Of a stretch of DNA of 64,000 bases, positions 51,584-61,062 are shown piece by piece. The DNA comes from Casp-actino5 sp038100275. GTDB lineage: Bacteria; Actinomycetota; Acidimicrobiia; Acidimicrobiales; Ilumatobacteraceae. The stretch lies in assembly GCA_038100275.1 (NCBI GenBank), contig JAYNVD010000006.1:1-64000 (forward strand), in the 5' to 3' direction. The notes beneath the pieces were generated by a model. That model saw only the letters and a list, made by a program, of their open reading frames with translations, did not search any database and was not told where the DNA came from. The translations under genes were made by a program, and so were the position numbers. How positions within the stretch are numbered: position 1 is the stretch's first letter; each line of letters opens with the position of its first letter.

Positions 51584-53917
51584 TTAGAAACTCCCCTCAC
51601 TTGCGCGGTCAATTCTCTGCAACATGATGAGGTCCTCGTGAAGCTCCATCCAGATGTCGTGGAACGATTCGCACATCACACCTGTGAATCGTTGTGTTGA
51701 TCCGCTGACGACAACAGCCAATGCCTCGTTGAGCCGCTGGCGATAGATCTCAATCCGCGGCACTGAACTAGACATCTCCATCAGTACCGGTGCTGCACCT
51801 GCGAACAGTGAGGCCAGTCGGTCAATGCACTCCTTGTCGTAGCTCTCGTCATCGTGCGTGTTTGGTTCGCCGCCTCTCACCTGCCAATCAGTGCAGATCT
51901 GCTTGAACTCAACATTCATTCCAAGAAACGTCTCATAGGGTCCGCTGAGCGAAGAAATGGCATCAGACGAAGAGATGTGGTCATCGATTCGAGAGCGACC
52001 GGCTGGAGTCAGCATGTACATCTCTCGCCCTTCGATGTAACTCACATGCTCGAGCCGAACGAGTTCATCGATCACGACTGACGGTTGTGCTCCCAAACTT
52101 CGAGTGAGTCCGTCGATTGTCGAGAATCCTCGGAGCCGCAATACCCGAAGCACATCTAACTCGGTTACTGAACTTGAGTCGTCGAGATCACCAACGGCTT
52201 GAAACAGGTTGTCGCTCTCGCCAGCGTCGGTCTCGCCAGCTAAGGATTCCGGAAAAAATACGTCATCACCGAAACGGTCATCACTGCCTGAACCAAGTGC
52301 GACCTGGGCCGCAACAAGTCGAGCGACCGGCACCCGGAAAGGAGAACAACTCAGCGATGCGCATCCTGCGTTGAGCAGAAACTCGATCGATAACGGATCG
52401 CCCGCATGTTCCCCGCATACGCCAACTCTGATCGAAGGCCGCTGCGTAGATGCGTCTTGAATCGCTTGTGCAACGAGCTTTCCAACCCCTTGCCTATCGA
52501 TAGTTCCAAAAGGATTGTGATTCAATACTCCCAGTTCCTGGTATCGAGGAAGGAGGTGGACTTCAACATCGTCTCGACTCAACCCAAAGGTCATTTGCGT
52601 GAGATCGTTTGTCCCAAATGAGATGAATTCAGCGTCCTCGGCGATCTCGCCGGCAAGAATCGCCGCTCGGGGCGTCTCGATCATTGCACCAACTGACACC
52701 GCATCAGTCAAACTGCCTTCAGGGTCTACTTCTGAGATGGCTTGCGTCACCCATTGCTTCGCCAACCGGAACTCTGCAGGATCGCTCACCAGCGGAATCA
52801 TGATTTCGACATGAGGCCGAATTCCACGTTCGGCGACCGAACCCATCGCTCTCACGAGTGAACGCACTTGCGCCTGATACAATCCTGGCCGCACAACCCC
52901 TAACCGAACACCGCGCGTGCCGAGCATTGGGTTTGTTTCGCGCATCTTGAGTACTGCCTCTAACTGCGCTGCTTCGCCTGAGTCAAGGGTTCCATCACCC
53001 CTTCTCTCAAGTAACTCGTCAGCCGACGGCAGAAACTCGTGGAGCGGGGGGTCAAGAAGTCGCACAGTCACTGGCCTTGAACCCATCACCTCGAGAATCT
53101 CGATGAAATCGATTTCTTGAGCACGCTCAAGTTCACTCAGTAAGTGTTCCTGTCTGAGAGGATCTTCACTCAGAATGAATTCGCGCATGATCGGTAGTCG
53201 ATCATCAGCGAGAAACATGTGCTCGGTACGGCACAGACCAATCCCGCTCGCGCCGTGGTCAACAGCACGTTGAGCATCGCTCGCAGTATCTGCATTCGCT
53301 CGCACTGCAATCCCATATTCAGACCCGGCCAACTCGTTGACGCGATCGGCCCATTCGAGCAGAGTCCACAACTCTGATGGAGCCGTCTCCGAATCGGTTT
53401 CGACCTTGCCGGCATAAATCACGCCACTGCGACCGTCAATCGAAATCACATCGCCCTCAGAAAACTCGAGATCTCCGATCTTGATAGTCAAACCACTGAT
53501 CTCGACATCGGATGAGCCAACAACGGCTGGAATACCCCAACCTCTCGCCACGACGGCCGCATGACTCGACATTCCGCCGTGCATCGTCACGATTCCTGCA
53601 GAGGACTGCATGCCGAGCACATCATCTGGAGTAGTAAGCGGCCTGACAAGGATGACCGGCTGCCCCTCGTCAGCTCGCTGCACGGCGCGCATCGAAGAAG
53701 TGACAATCTCGCCGGAGGCGACCCCAGGAGACGCCCCTATGCCGGTCCCAAGTGGCGACTCGGCTCTGCCCACCATCTCCGGATGAAGCAACCGTTCAAT
53801 GAGATCAGAAGGAACTGCCTTCAACAGCGCTCTCACGAGTTCTGATGACCGGGCGTCAGTGACTTCATCGACGCGATCAATGAGATTTTGTCGTGTTGAG
53901 ATATCTGGTTTGCTCAC
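51584..53917 (-). CDS. PPDK-like phosphohistidine/PEP-binding protein lacking ATP-grasp, with winged-helix tail
   Basis: 777 residues. Residues 1-50 match the linker that normally follows the ATP-grasp domain of pyruvate phosphate dikinase (ALLKAVPSDLIERLLHPEM). The swivelling phosphohistidine domain has His119 in TMHGGMSSHAAVVAR. The PEP/pyruvate TIM barrel is intact: NPMLGTRGVRLGVVRPGL, MIETPRAAILAGEIAE, FISFGTNDLTQMTFGLSRDD and the catalytic Cys near 501 in GVCGEHAGDP. From about 581 there is a new tail: a winged-helix pattern (ELDVLRVLRLRGFSTIDGLT, VIDELVRLEHVSYIEGREMY) and about 130 helical residues. With no ATP site it must be phosphorylated by PEP or a partner. GTG start; lies 68 bases downstream of kgd. 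Confidence 0.85.
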   Translation of the reverse strand: MSKPDISTRQNLIDRVDEVTDARSSELVRALLKAVPSDLIERLLHPEMVGRAESPLGTGIGASPGVASGEIVTSSMRAVQRADEGQPVILVRPLTTPDDVLGMQSSAGIVTMHGGMSSHAAVVARGWGIPAVVGSSDVEISGLTIKIGDLEFSEGDVISIDGRSGVIYAGKVETDSETAPSELWTLLEWADRVNELAGSEYGIAVRANADTASDAQRAVDHGASGIGLCRTEHMFLADDRLPIMREFILSEDPLRQEHLLSELERAQEIDFIEILEVMGSRPVTVRLLDPPLHEFLPSADELLERRGDGTLDSGEAAQLEAVLKMRETNPMLGTRGVRLGVVRPGLYQAQVRSLVRAMGSVAERGIRPHVEIMIPLVSDPAEFRLAKQWVTQAISEVDPEGSLTDAVSVGAMIETPRAAILAGEIAEDAEFISFGTNDLTQMTFGLSRDDVEVHLLPRYQELGVLNHNPFGTIDRQGVGKLVAQAIQDASTQRPSIRVGVCGEHAGDPLSIEFLLNAGCASLSCSPFRVPVARLVAAQVALGSGSDDRFGDDVFFPESLAGETDAGESDNLFQAVGDLDDSSSVTELDVLRVLRLRGFSTIDGLTRSLGAQPSVVIDELVRLEHVSYIEGREMYMLTPAGRSRIDDHISSSDAISSLSGPYETFLGMNVEFKQICTDWQVRGGEPNTHDDESYDKECIDRLASLFAGAAPVLMEMSSSVPRIEIYRQRLNEALAVVVSGSTQRFTGVMCESFHDIWMELHEDLIMLQRIDRASEGSF

Positions 53918-53984
53918 CGCCGGCCCCCTTGGCGCATAGCGAAACGCTAGCCGTCCTCAGGAGGTAACGACTTCCCGAGCGATA

Positions 53985-56900
53985 TCACAGGTCAATAAAC
54001 ACTGCATCCATGAGATCGGCAAGCTCTTGGTCGTGGACCGTCTTCGAGCCAGTTGCCGGGCTTCCTGATTCAAAGCGAGCAACATGACGGAAGTCGTAGC
54101 CACGCTCTTTCACGCGCCAGAAGCGATGCTCAATGAACTTCCACGCTCCCATGTTCTCGGGCTCTTCTTGCAGCCAGACAACTTCTCGAGCGTTCGGGTA
54201 GAACTCAAGCACGCCAAACATTTGCTCGGTCGGCAACGGATACAGCTGCTCAACCCGGACCACAGCCACCGGCGCCTCGCGTTGATCCCGTTCGGCCATC
54301 GCATCCCAGGCGACTTTGCCCGAGCAGAACACAATCCGCTGGACAGCATTGCGATCAGTCACTGACGGATCGTCAATGACCTCTTTAAATGAACCAGTAG
54401 TCAACTCATCAATGGTCGACCGGGTCTGCTTCATTCTGAGCCCCTGCTTAGGAGTGAAGATCACCAATGGTGTCTGGCGTTCGCTGTGCACCTGGCGGCG
54501 CAGGAGGTGGAAGTACTGCGAAGCCGTTGTCGCATTGCAGAGTTGGATGTTGTCTTCTGCTGCGAGAATAAGGAATCGTTCGATTCTTGCCGAAGAGTGC
54601 TCAGGTCCCTGGCCCTCGTAGCCGTGAGGCAACAGCAGCACGAGTCCGTTCTGCTGGCCCCACTTGTCTTCAGCAGCAACGAGATACTGGTCGATCACGA
54701 TCTGTGCACCGTTGATGAAATCGCCAAACTGCGCTTCCCACATGACGAGCGCCGATGGGTTGGCTTGCGCATAGCCATACTCGTAACCGAGTGCTGCATA
54801 CTCGCTCAGCAGTGAGTCGTACACCCAGAATTTGGTCGCATCGTCGGTCAAGGTGTCGAGAGGAATCCACTGTTCACCTGTCTCGTAATCAACGAGCGAT
54901 GCATGGCGCTGGCTAAATGTTCCGCGTCGCGAGTCCTCGCCTGCGAGACGGACCGAATGGCCGTCGAGCAGAAGTGAACCGATGGCGAGAGCCTCTCCTG
55001 TCGCCCAATCGATTTCGCCTGACTCGTCGAACATCTTCTGCCGGCTCTCGAACTGCTTCGCCAGTTTGGGATGCGGGGTGAACCCCTCCGGGTACTCCGT
55101 CAAGCGCGTGAACACACGATCGAGAACTGGTCGATCAACACCGGTTGGAATCGGAGGCAGGACACCAATTGGTTTTGGTGGAGGTGGAGCTTTGAACGGC
55201 TCGGTCGCTTTTGAACGGGTGGTGTCGAGCGCGACCTGGAGTTTTGACTGGAAATCGGTGAGCGCCTGCTCAGCCTCATCAACACCAATGTCACCACGGG
55301 TGACAAGAGTTTCCACATACAACTTGCGAACACTGCGACGTTCAGCAATTGCTTTGTACATCAACGGCTGCGTGTAGCTCGGGTCATCACCTTCGTTGTG
55401 GCCGTGCCGCCGGTAGCAGACCATGTCGATGACGACGTCTTTACGGAACGTCTGTCGATACTCCCATGCAAGTTGCGCAACACGAGCACATGCTTCAGGA
55501 TCATCGCCATTCACATGGAAGATCGGCACCTGAATTGACTTTGCGACATCTGAGCAATACAGCGAAGAGCGGGCAAATTGTGGAGCGGTCGTGAACCCGA
55601 TCTGGTTGTTAATAATGAGGTGGATCGTTCCACCAACCCGATACCCACTGATGTCGCTCATCGCCAAACACTCGGCGACAATTCCTTGACCGGCGAACGC
55701 AGCATCACCGTGAACGAGCAACGGAAGGACCGAGTACGACAACGGTGGGTCAATACGGTCTTGGCGCGATCGAGCAATTCCCATGACGATCGGGTTAACC
55801 GTTTCGAGGTGACTTGGGTTTGCCGCAAGTTCAATATCGATCTGTGCACCACTCGGGCTGGTGTACTTGCCAGTTGCCCCGAGGTGGTACTTCACGTCAC
55901 CGGAGCCTTGCACCGTGCTTGGATCGACGTGTCCTTCAAACTCAGCAAATATCGCTTCGTGGCTCTTGCCCATGATGTTCGAGAGCACATTGAGGCGGCC
56001 GCGGTGCGCCATGCCAATGACAGCCCCATCGAGGTTTGATTCCGCAGCGCTCGACAGAATCGTGTCGAGAATTGGAATTGCACTTTCTGCGCCCTCAATT
56101 CCAAATCGCTTCGTTCCGACATATTTGGTTGCAAGGAATCGTTCAAACGCTTCAGCGGCATTCAACCGTTCGAGTATCCGGAGTTTTTCGTCCTGGTTGA
56201 AGTCGGCTTGCGAACCCTCGAGCCTGGCTTGCATCCACTCTTGCTCTTCAGTGTTCTGAATGTGCATGTACTCGACACCAATTTTGCGACAGTAGGCATC
56301 ACGCAATACGCCGAGAAGATCGCCGAGGCGCATCTTGGTCTTCCCGCCAACATTGTCGGTCAAAAATTCGCGATCAAGATCCCAGATTGTGAGCCCGTAG
56401 GTTGAAGGATCGAGTTCTTTCGGGGTCCGCGGCTCTTGCCACTTGAGCGGATCGAGGTCCGCCATGAGGTGACCACGTACACGATGGACACGGATGAGTT
56501 TTGCGACCGCCATCTGCTTCGCAAGCATCGCTTCTTCGCGGTCGATCGGGTTGGCATCAGTCTTCCACTCGACCGCCTCATACGGAATTTCGAGCGCGTG
56601 GAACATGTCAACGTAGAAGTTGTGCTCGCCGAGGAGGAGCTCATGAACTCGCTTGAGGAAGAGTCCTGACTCAGCACCCTGAATAATGCGGTGGTCGTAT
56701 GTACTCGTGACCGTGACGACCTTCGAAATTCCTAGCGACGAGAGATTTGAGCGATCAGCGCCTTCAAATTCAGCTGGGTAATCAATGTTGCCGACGCCAA
56801 CGATGACGCCTTGGCCGGGCATGAGCCGCGGAACCGACTGAACCGTCCCGATGGTTCCGGGGTTGGTCAAGGTGATGTTCGCGCCTTGGAAATCGTCGAC

Positions 56901-57659
56901 GGTGAGTTTGTTGTTTCGCACCTTCCGAATGATCTCGTCATAGGCGGCCAAGAAGCCAGCGAATGACATCGTGTCGGCTTCTCTCAAAACAGGAACGAGA
57001 AGTGTGCGGGTGCCGTCGCCTTTGTCGACGTCAACGGCCAGACCCATATTGACGGAAGTGCCAGTGACGAGGCGCGGTTTGCCATCTGAGCCTTCGGTGA
57101 ATCCGTTTCGCATATTTGGAACCGCGTCTGCGATCGCCCGGACAATGGCGTAAGCGATGATGTGGGTGAAGCTGACCTTGGCTTGGCCTGTGCGCTCACG
57201 ATATGAGTTGATCGCCTTGCGATTGACCTCCAGCAACTTCGCCGGCACATTTCGGAAACTTGTCGCCGTTGGAACGGTGAGGCTGTTTTCCATGTTCTCA
57301 ACAATTCGCGCTGCCACTCCGCGAATTGGCGTGCCGAGTTCACTTGCGACGCCGTTCTCAGACGAAGCCGCTGCTGTTTGGGGTGTTGGTTGCGGTGTGG
57401 CCGCCGGAGCTGGTTCAGAATTCGTGGCGGGAGCAGCTGTCGTCGTTGCCGATGCCATTGCAGTTGCAGTTGCAGTTGACAGTGATGTCTCGGTCGCCGA
57501 ATGTCCATTGGGGCGGTAGTCCGAAAAGAACTCTTTCCAAGATTCACCAACTGAGTCGGCATCTGCGCAGAAGCGCTCGTACATTTCCTCGACGAGCCAT
57601 GAGTTGGCTCCAAATGCTGCGGGTTCAGGCACAGCGTCAGCGTACTGGCCGTGAGTCAA
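53985..57659 (-). CDS. kgd: Multifunctional 2-oxoglutarate metabolism enzyme (Kgd/OdhA, fused E2-like + E1)
   Basis: 1224 residues. It catalyses thiamine-dependent decarboxylation of 2-oxoglutarate, feeding the 2-oxoglutarate dehydrogenase complex or succinic semialdehyde. N-terminal FGANSWLVEEMYERFCADA, an Ala/Thr/Pro linker, then a succinyltransferase (E2-like) domain with STYDHRIIQGAESGLFL (His near 323) and no lipoyl domain, as in mycobacteria. From about residue 390 the E1 part: VYRVRGHLMADLDPL-like IRVHRVRGHLMADLDPL, GMAHRGRLNVLSNIMGK, the ThDP block GDAAFAGQGIVAECLAMS, NNQIGFTT, and LPHGYEGQGPEHSSARIERF. The TTG at 57659 overlaps the TGA of the preceding oxygenase; an internal GTG at 57632 is an alternative. 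Central to the TCA cycle. Confidence 0.95.
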   Translation of the reverse strand: MTHGQYADAVPEPAAFGANSWLVEEMYERFCADADSVGESWKEFFSDYRPNGHSATETSLSTATATAMASATTTAAPATNSEPAPAATPQPTPQTAAASSENGVASELGTPIRGVAARIVENMENSLTVPTATSFRNVPAKLLEVNRKAINSYRERTGQAKVSFTHIIAYAIVRAIADAVPNMRNGFTEGSDGKPRLVTGTSVNMGLAVDVDKGDGTRTLLVPVLREADTMSFAGFLAAYDEIIRKVRNNKLTVDDFQGANITLTNPGTIGTVQSVPRLMPGQGVIVGVGNIDYPAEFEGADRSNLSSLGISKVVTVTSTYDHRIIQGAESGLFLKRVHELLLGEHNFYVDMFHALEIPYEAVEWKTDANPIDREEAMLAKQMAVAKLIRVHRVRGHLMADLDPLKWQEPRTPKELDPSTYGLTIWDLDREFLTDNVGGKTKMRLGDLLGVLRDAYCRKIGVEYMHIQNTEEQEWMQARLEGSQADFNQDEKLRILERLNAAEAFERFLATKYVGTKRFGIEGAESAIPILDTILSSAAESNLDGAVIGMAHRGRLNVLSNIMGKSHEAIFAEFEGHVDPSTVQGSGDVKYHLGATGKYTSPSGAQIDIELAANPSHLETVNPIVMGIARSRQDRIDPPLSYSVLPLLVHGDAAFAGQGIVAECLAMSDISGYRVGGTIHLIINNQIGFTTAPQFARSSLYCSDVAKSIQVPIFHVNGDDPEACARVAQLAWEYRQTFRKDVVIDMVCYRRHGHNEGDDPSYTQPLMYKAIAERRSVRKLYVETLVTRGDIGVDEAEQALTDFQSKLQVALDTTRSKATEPFKAPPPPKPIGVLPPIPTGVDRPVLDRVFTRLTEYPEGFTPHPKLAKQFESRQKMFDESGEIDWATGEALAIGSLLLDGHSVRLAGEDSRRGTFSQRHASLVDYETGEQWIPLDTLTDDATKFWVYDSLLSEYAALGYEYGYAQANPSALVMWEAQFGDFINGAQIVIDQYLVAAEDKWGQQNGLVLLLPHGYEGQGPEHSSARIERFLILAAEDNIQLCNATTASQYFHLLRRQVHSERQTPLVIFTPKQGLRMKQTRSTIDELTTGSFKEVIDDPSVTDRNAVQRIVFCSGKVAWDAMAERDQREAPVAVVRVEQLYPLPTEQMFGVLEFYPNAREVVWLQEEPENMGAWKFIEHRFWRVKERGYDFRHVARFESGSPATGSKTVHDQELADLMDAVFIDL

Positions 57660-58510
57660 TCTGCAGGATCTTGACTCCGTAGTTCTGCAATTCGTTCGGC
57701 CAAGAGTTCAGCTGCCGTTCGGCCATTTGCGATGACAACATCATCCGCTGCAGCCAAGAAGAGCGGCATCGACATTCGGGCACGCTGAGCCGCTTCGCCG
57801 ATCGGGTTCACCACGCGATGTGTTGTTGCTGGCAGGTACCCATTGGTTGCATGGTCGAGCATCTCCCCACAGTTCACGGCGATTGAGCCCGGATCGCATG
57901 GGACGGCATACCACTCGCCATCTGTTCCGAGCAGCTCTAGCCCAGTTTCGTTGCTCGCTGGAAGCACCGTGAGCAGATTGATGTCTTCATGTGCAGCCGC
58001 CCGCACAGCGCCCTCAGGTGCGTCACCCTCGAGCGGCGGGTAACGAAGAATGCGAAGAAGCGTCCGCGAATTTCCGGTGAGCATCTCGGCAACAGGACGA
58101 GAAAGGCTCTCTGCAACCTCTTCGGGAATGTTTGCGTCGACCCACTGAAGAAGTGTGGATGCAACGTCAGTCGCAATATCGCGATACTTCATTGCGTCAT
58201 CGGACACCTCTGTCGGGTACTTGTCGCTCCACGGATATACGTGAAAAAACTCTTTCAGGTCGCGAATCGTCTGACCTTTTGCCGTCTCCGCAATCTTTGG
58301 CGGGAAGTAGCCCTCTTGGTTGTCGGGACCGACGGTGTAGGCATCAGCGGCACCGCTCACGAAGAACTCGTCCCATTCGGAATACAAATTCTGCACAAGT
58401 TCCCACGGCAACGGATGATTCGTGATCACCGCAAAACCCGTTGTTCTCAAACTTTCGGTAAAGCGAGCAGGAGCATCAGGTGACGTGAAATCGATGACAT
58501 CTGGAGTCAT
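57656..58510 (-). CDS. 2OG-Fe(II) oxygenase, isopenicillin N synthase family (second copy)
   Basis: 284 residues. N-terminal DIOX_N part begins DVIDFTSPDAPARFTESLRT with GFAVITNHPLP. Iron ligands are His and Asp in AAAHEDINLLTVLP and the distal His in ATTHRVVNP; the 2OG arginine is in RARMSMPLFLAA. All are present. It is clearly distinct from the copy at 7707-8672 (different loops). Immediately upstream of kgd on the same strand with a four-base overlap, so an enzyme that consumes 2-oxoglutarate is translationally coupled to the enzyme that decarboxylates it. Substrate unknown. Confidence 0.88.
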   Translation of the reverse strand: MTPDVIDFTSPDAPARFTESLRTTGFAVITNHPLPWELVQNLYSEWDEFFVSGAADAYTVGPDNQEGYFPPKIAETAKGQTIRDLKEFFHVYPWSDKYPTEVSDDAMKYRDIATDVASTLLQWVDANIPEEVAESLSRPVAEMLTGNSRTLLRILRYPPLEGDAPEGAVRAAAHEDINLLTVLPASNETGLELLGTDGEWYAVPCDPGSIAVNCGEMLDHATNGYLPATTHRVVNPIGEAAQRARMSMPLFLAAADDVVIANGRTAAELLAERIAELRSQDPAD

Positions 58511-58630
58511 ATCGACAGCGTATTACTCCCCGCAGGCGTTGTCACGGGGCACGTGAAGAACGGGACGCAACGTGGTTTCTCGATCTGCGACGAGCCCCGA
58601 CAAGATCGTCGGCGTTAGCCTCGACAACGC

Positions 58631-60304
58631 ATGGCTCACGAGTTCATTTACACCTGTTACAAACTTGCCCGTCACTATCCACCCGACCGGACTGTTCTCG
58701 AGAACATCTCCCTGTCGTTCTATCCCGGTGCAAAAATCGGCGTCATTGGTTCGAACGGCTCAGGTAAATCAAGTCTGCTCCGCATCATGGCGGGCCTCGA
58801 CGACGGCTATTCAGGCGAAGCCCGGTTAACCCCCGGTTTCACCGTTGGCTATCTCGCCCAGGAGCCAGAACTCGACCCCAATAAAGATGTCCGGGGCAAC
58901 GTCATGGATGGAGTTGCCGAGGTCCAGTCGCTCATCGACCGCTACAACGCAGTGATGGCGAAATGGGCTGACCCTGACGCCGACTACGACAAGATCGGGA
59001 AAGAACAGGCCGAGCTTGAAGACAAGATCGCAGCTGCTGATGCGTGGAGCCTCGATCGAAATGTTGAGATCGCGATGGACGCACTTCGTTGCCCACCTGA
59101 TGATGCAGACGTCACCACGCTGTCAGGTGGTGAGCGCCGTCGGGTCGCTCTTTGTCGCCTGTTGCTGAGCCGCCCTGACCTGTTACTTCTTGACGAGCCC
59201 ACCAACCACCTCGATGCTGAGAGTGTCTACTGGCTTGAGCGCTTCCTTCAGGACTACAGCGGCACAGTTGTTGCCATTACCCACGACCGTTACTTCCTCG
59301 ACAACGTTGCTCAGTGGATTCTCGAGCTCGATCGAGGACGAGGCATTCCATTTGAAGGCAACTATTCGAGCTGGCTTGAACAGAAGCAGTCCCGCCTCGC
59401 TCAAGAAGAGAAGTCGAACGAGGCCCGTCGACGCACCCTTGAACGCGAACTTGACTGGGTTCGGATGGCGCCGAAGGCACGCCAGGCGAAGGGTAAGGCC
59501 CGTCTCGCGGCATACGAGAAGTTGCACGCAGAGGCTGAAGCCGACCGAGATACATCGAATCGTCTCGAGATCGCGATCCCACCTGGCCAGCGTCTTGGTG
59601 ACACTGTCATTGAAGTCAATGGTCTCACGAAGGGGTTCGGAGAACGGCTCCTCATCGAGGACCTCTCGTTCTCACTCCCTCCTGCCGGCATCGTGGGCAT
59701 CATCGGCCCCAACGGCGCCGGTAAGACCACATTGTTCCGGATGCTCTCAGGTCTCGAGTCCCCCGACAGCGGCGATATCACCATTGGTTCGACAGTGCAG
59801 ATGAGTTATGTCGATCAGAACCGAGACGACCTTGACGCCGAAAAGACCGTTTACGAAGAAATAACTGGCGGAGACGACCACGTCATCGTTGGTAATCGTG
59901 AAGTTCACGGTCGCGCCTATGTCGCAAGTTTCAACTTCAAAGGCACCGACCAGCAAAAACCGGTTGGAAAGTTGTCGGGTGGTGAACGAAATCGCGTTCA
60001 CCTCGCAAAACTCCTGAAGTCAGGTGGCAACGTGTTGCTTCTCGACGAACCAACAAACGACCTCGACGTCGACACCTTGCGCGCACTCGAGACCGGGCTC
60101 GAATCATTCCCCGGATGCGCAGTGGTCATCTCCCACGACCGTTGGTTCCTCGACCGCATCGCAACACACGTTCTCGCGTTCGAAGGCGAGAGCCAGGTGC
60201 GCTGGTTCGAGGGCAACTTCTCTGAATACGAAGAGTTCCGTCGTAAAGAGTTGGGCGTTGCCGCAGACCAACCGCACCGAATCAAATACAAGAAACTTGC
60301 CTAA
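58631..60304 (+). CDS. ettA: ABC-F protein, energy-dependent translational throttle EttA
   Basis: Ribosome-binding ABC-F ATPase of 557 residues that gates the first elongation step according to ADP/ATP ratio. First cassette: Walker A IGSNGSGKSSLLRIMAGL, signature LSGGERRRVALCRLLL, Walker B LLLLDEPTNHLDAES. The interdomain linker has the EttA arm and PtIM (LEQKQSRLAQEEKSNEARRR, LDWVRMAPKARQAKGKARL). Second cassette: IIGPNGAGKTTLFRMLSG, LSGGERNRVHLAKLL and LLDEPTNDLD. Length equals E. coli EttA. ATG at 58631. It is the first gene of a rightward group and overlaps the next ATG by one base. Confidence 0.95.
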   Translation: MAHEFIYTCYKLARHYPPDRTVLENISLSFYPGAKIGVIGSNGSGKSSLLRIMAGLDDGYSGEARLTPGFTVGYLAQEPELDPNKDVRGNVMDGVAEVQSLIDRYNAVMAKWADPDADYDKIGKEQAELEDKIAAADAWSLDRNVEIAMDALRCPPDDADVTTLSGGERRRVALCRLLLSRPDLLLLDEPTNHLDAESVYWLERFLQDYSGTVVAITHDRYFLDNVAQWILELDRGRGIPFEGNYSSWLEQKQSRLAQEEKSNEARRRTLERELDWVRMAPKARQAKGKARLAAYEKLHAEAEADRDTSNRLEIAIPPGQRLGDTVIEVNGLTKGFGERLLIEDLSFSLPPAGIVGIIGPNGAGKTTLFRMLSGLESPDSGDITIGSTVQMSYVDQNRDDLDAEKTVYEEITGGDDHVIVGNREVHGRAYVASFNFKGTDQQKPVGKLSGGERNRVHLAKLLKSGGNVLLLDEPTNDLDVDTLRALETGLESFPGCAVVISHDRWFLDRIATHVLAFEGESQVRWFEGNFSEYEEFRRKELGVAADQPHRIKYKKLA

Positions 60305-61062
60305 TGCCCGCATCTGCTCTCGAGAGCGATCAGGAACTCGCAACGCGCCTTGCAGTCGACGCAGGGCGCCTTCTCGTTGAGATACGCGCCCGCTTATTCG
60401 CACAGGGCCTCAATCATTGGTCGGTGAAAGATGCCGGCGATGATGCTGCACAGACCTTTTTAATGAATGAATTGCGGTCACTGCGACCAGACGATGCAGT
60501 GCTCTCCGAGGAAGGCCGGGAAGACCCACGGCGCTTTGACGGCGGTCGAGTGTGGATCATCGACCCGCTCGATGGCACACGTGAATTCGCTGAACGCGAT
60601 CGTGTTGACTGGGCGGTACATATCGCGCTCTGGGAAGACGACCATTTTGTTGCTGGTGCCGTATCGCTTCCAGCTCTTGACCAGGTCTTCGCAATGGATC
60701 CGGCACCTGAGATGCCAGATATCTCGCGCCCGCGGCCAATTCTCATTACATCTCGCAATCAGGCGCCCCCATCTGCTCACTGGGTTGCCCGCGGGCTTGA
60801 CTGCGATGCCCTTCGACTCGGTTCAGCCGGGGCAAAGACAATGGCAGTCATCATGGGCACCGCTGACATTTACGTCCACGACGGTGGCATGTACCAGTGG
60901 GACTCCGCAGCTCCGGCCGCCGTTGCGTTGGCGGCAGGGTTTCATGTCAGCCGAATCGATGGCAGCCCAATCGTGTACAACGCACGTGACGCCTGGCTTC
61001 CCGACCTACTCGTGTGCCGACCCGAACTCGCTGACCCAGTTCTGCGAGCCTTGTGGGGATGA
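60304..61062 (+). CDS. Inositol-monophosphatase-family protein, CysQ-like 3'(2'),5'-bisphosphate nucleotidase
   Basis: Li-sensitive phosphatase fold, 252 residues. Metal-site blocks: LSEEGREDPRRF (Glu), VWIIDPLDGTREFAERD (Asp-x-x-Asp-Gly-Thr) and the C-terminal MYQWDSAAPAAVALAAG (Trp-Asp-x-Ala). The REFAERD extension after DPLDGT is typical of CysQ, which removes the 3'-phosphate of PAP during sulfate assimilation. Start ATG at 60304 overlaps the ettA stop (TAATG). Next gene overlaps by ATGA. Confidence 0.9.
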   Translation: MPASALESDQELATRLAVDAGRLLVEIRARLFAQGLNHWSVKDAGDDAAQTFLMNELRSLRPDDAVLSEEGREDPRRFDGGRVWIIDPLDGTREFAERDRVDWAVHIALWEDDHFVAGAVSLPALDQVFAMDPAPEMPDISRPRPILITSRNQAPPSAHWVARGLDCDALRLGSAGAKTMAVIMGTADIYVHDGGMYQWDSAAPAAVALAAGFHVSRIDGSPIVYNARDAWLPDLLVCRPELADPVLRALWG

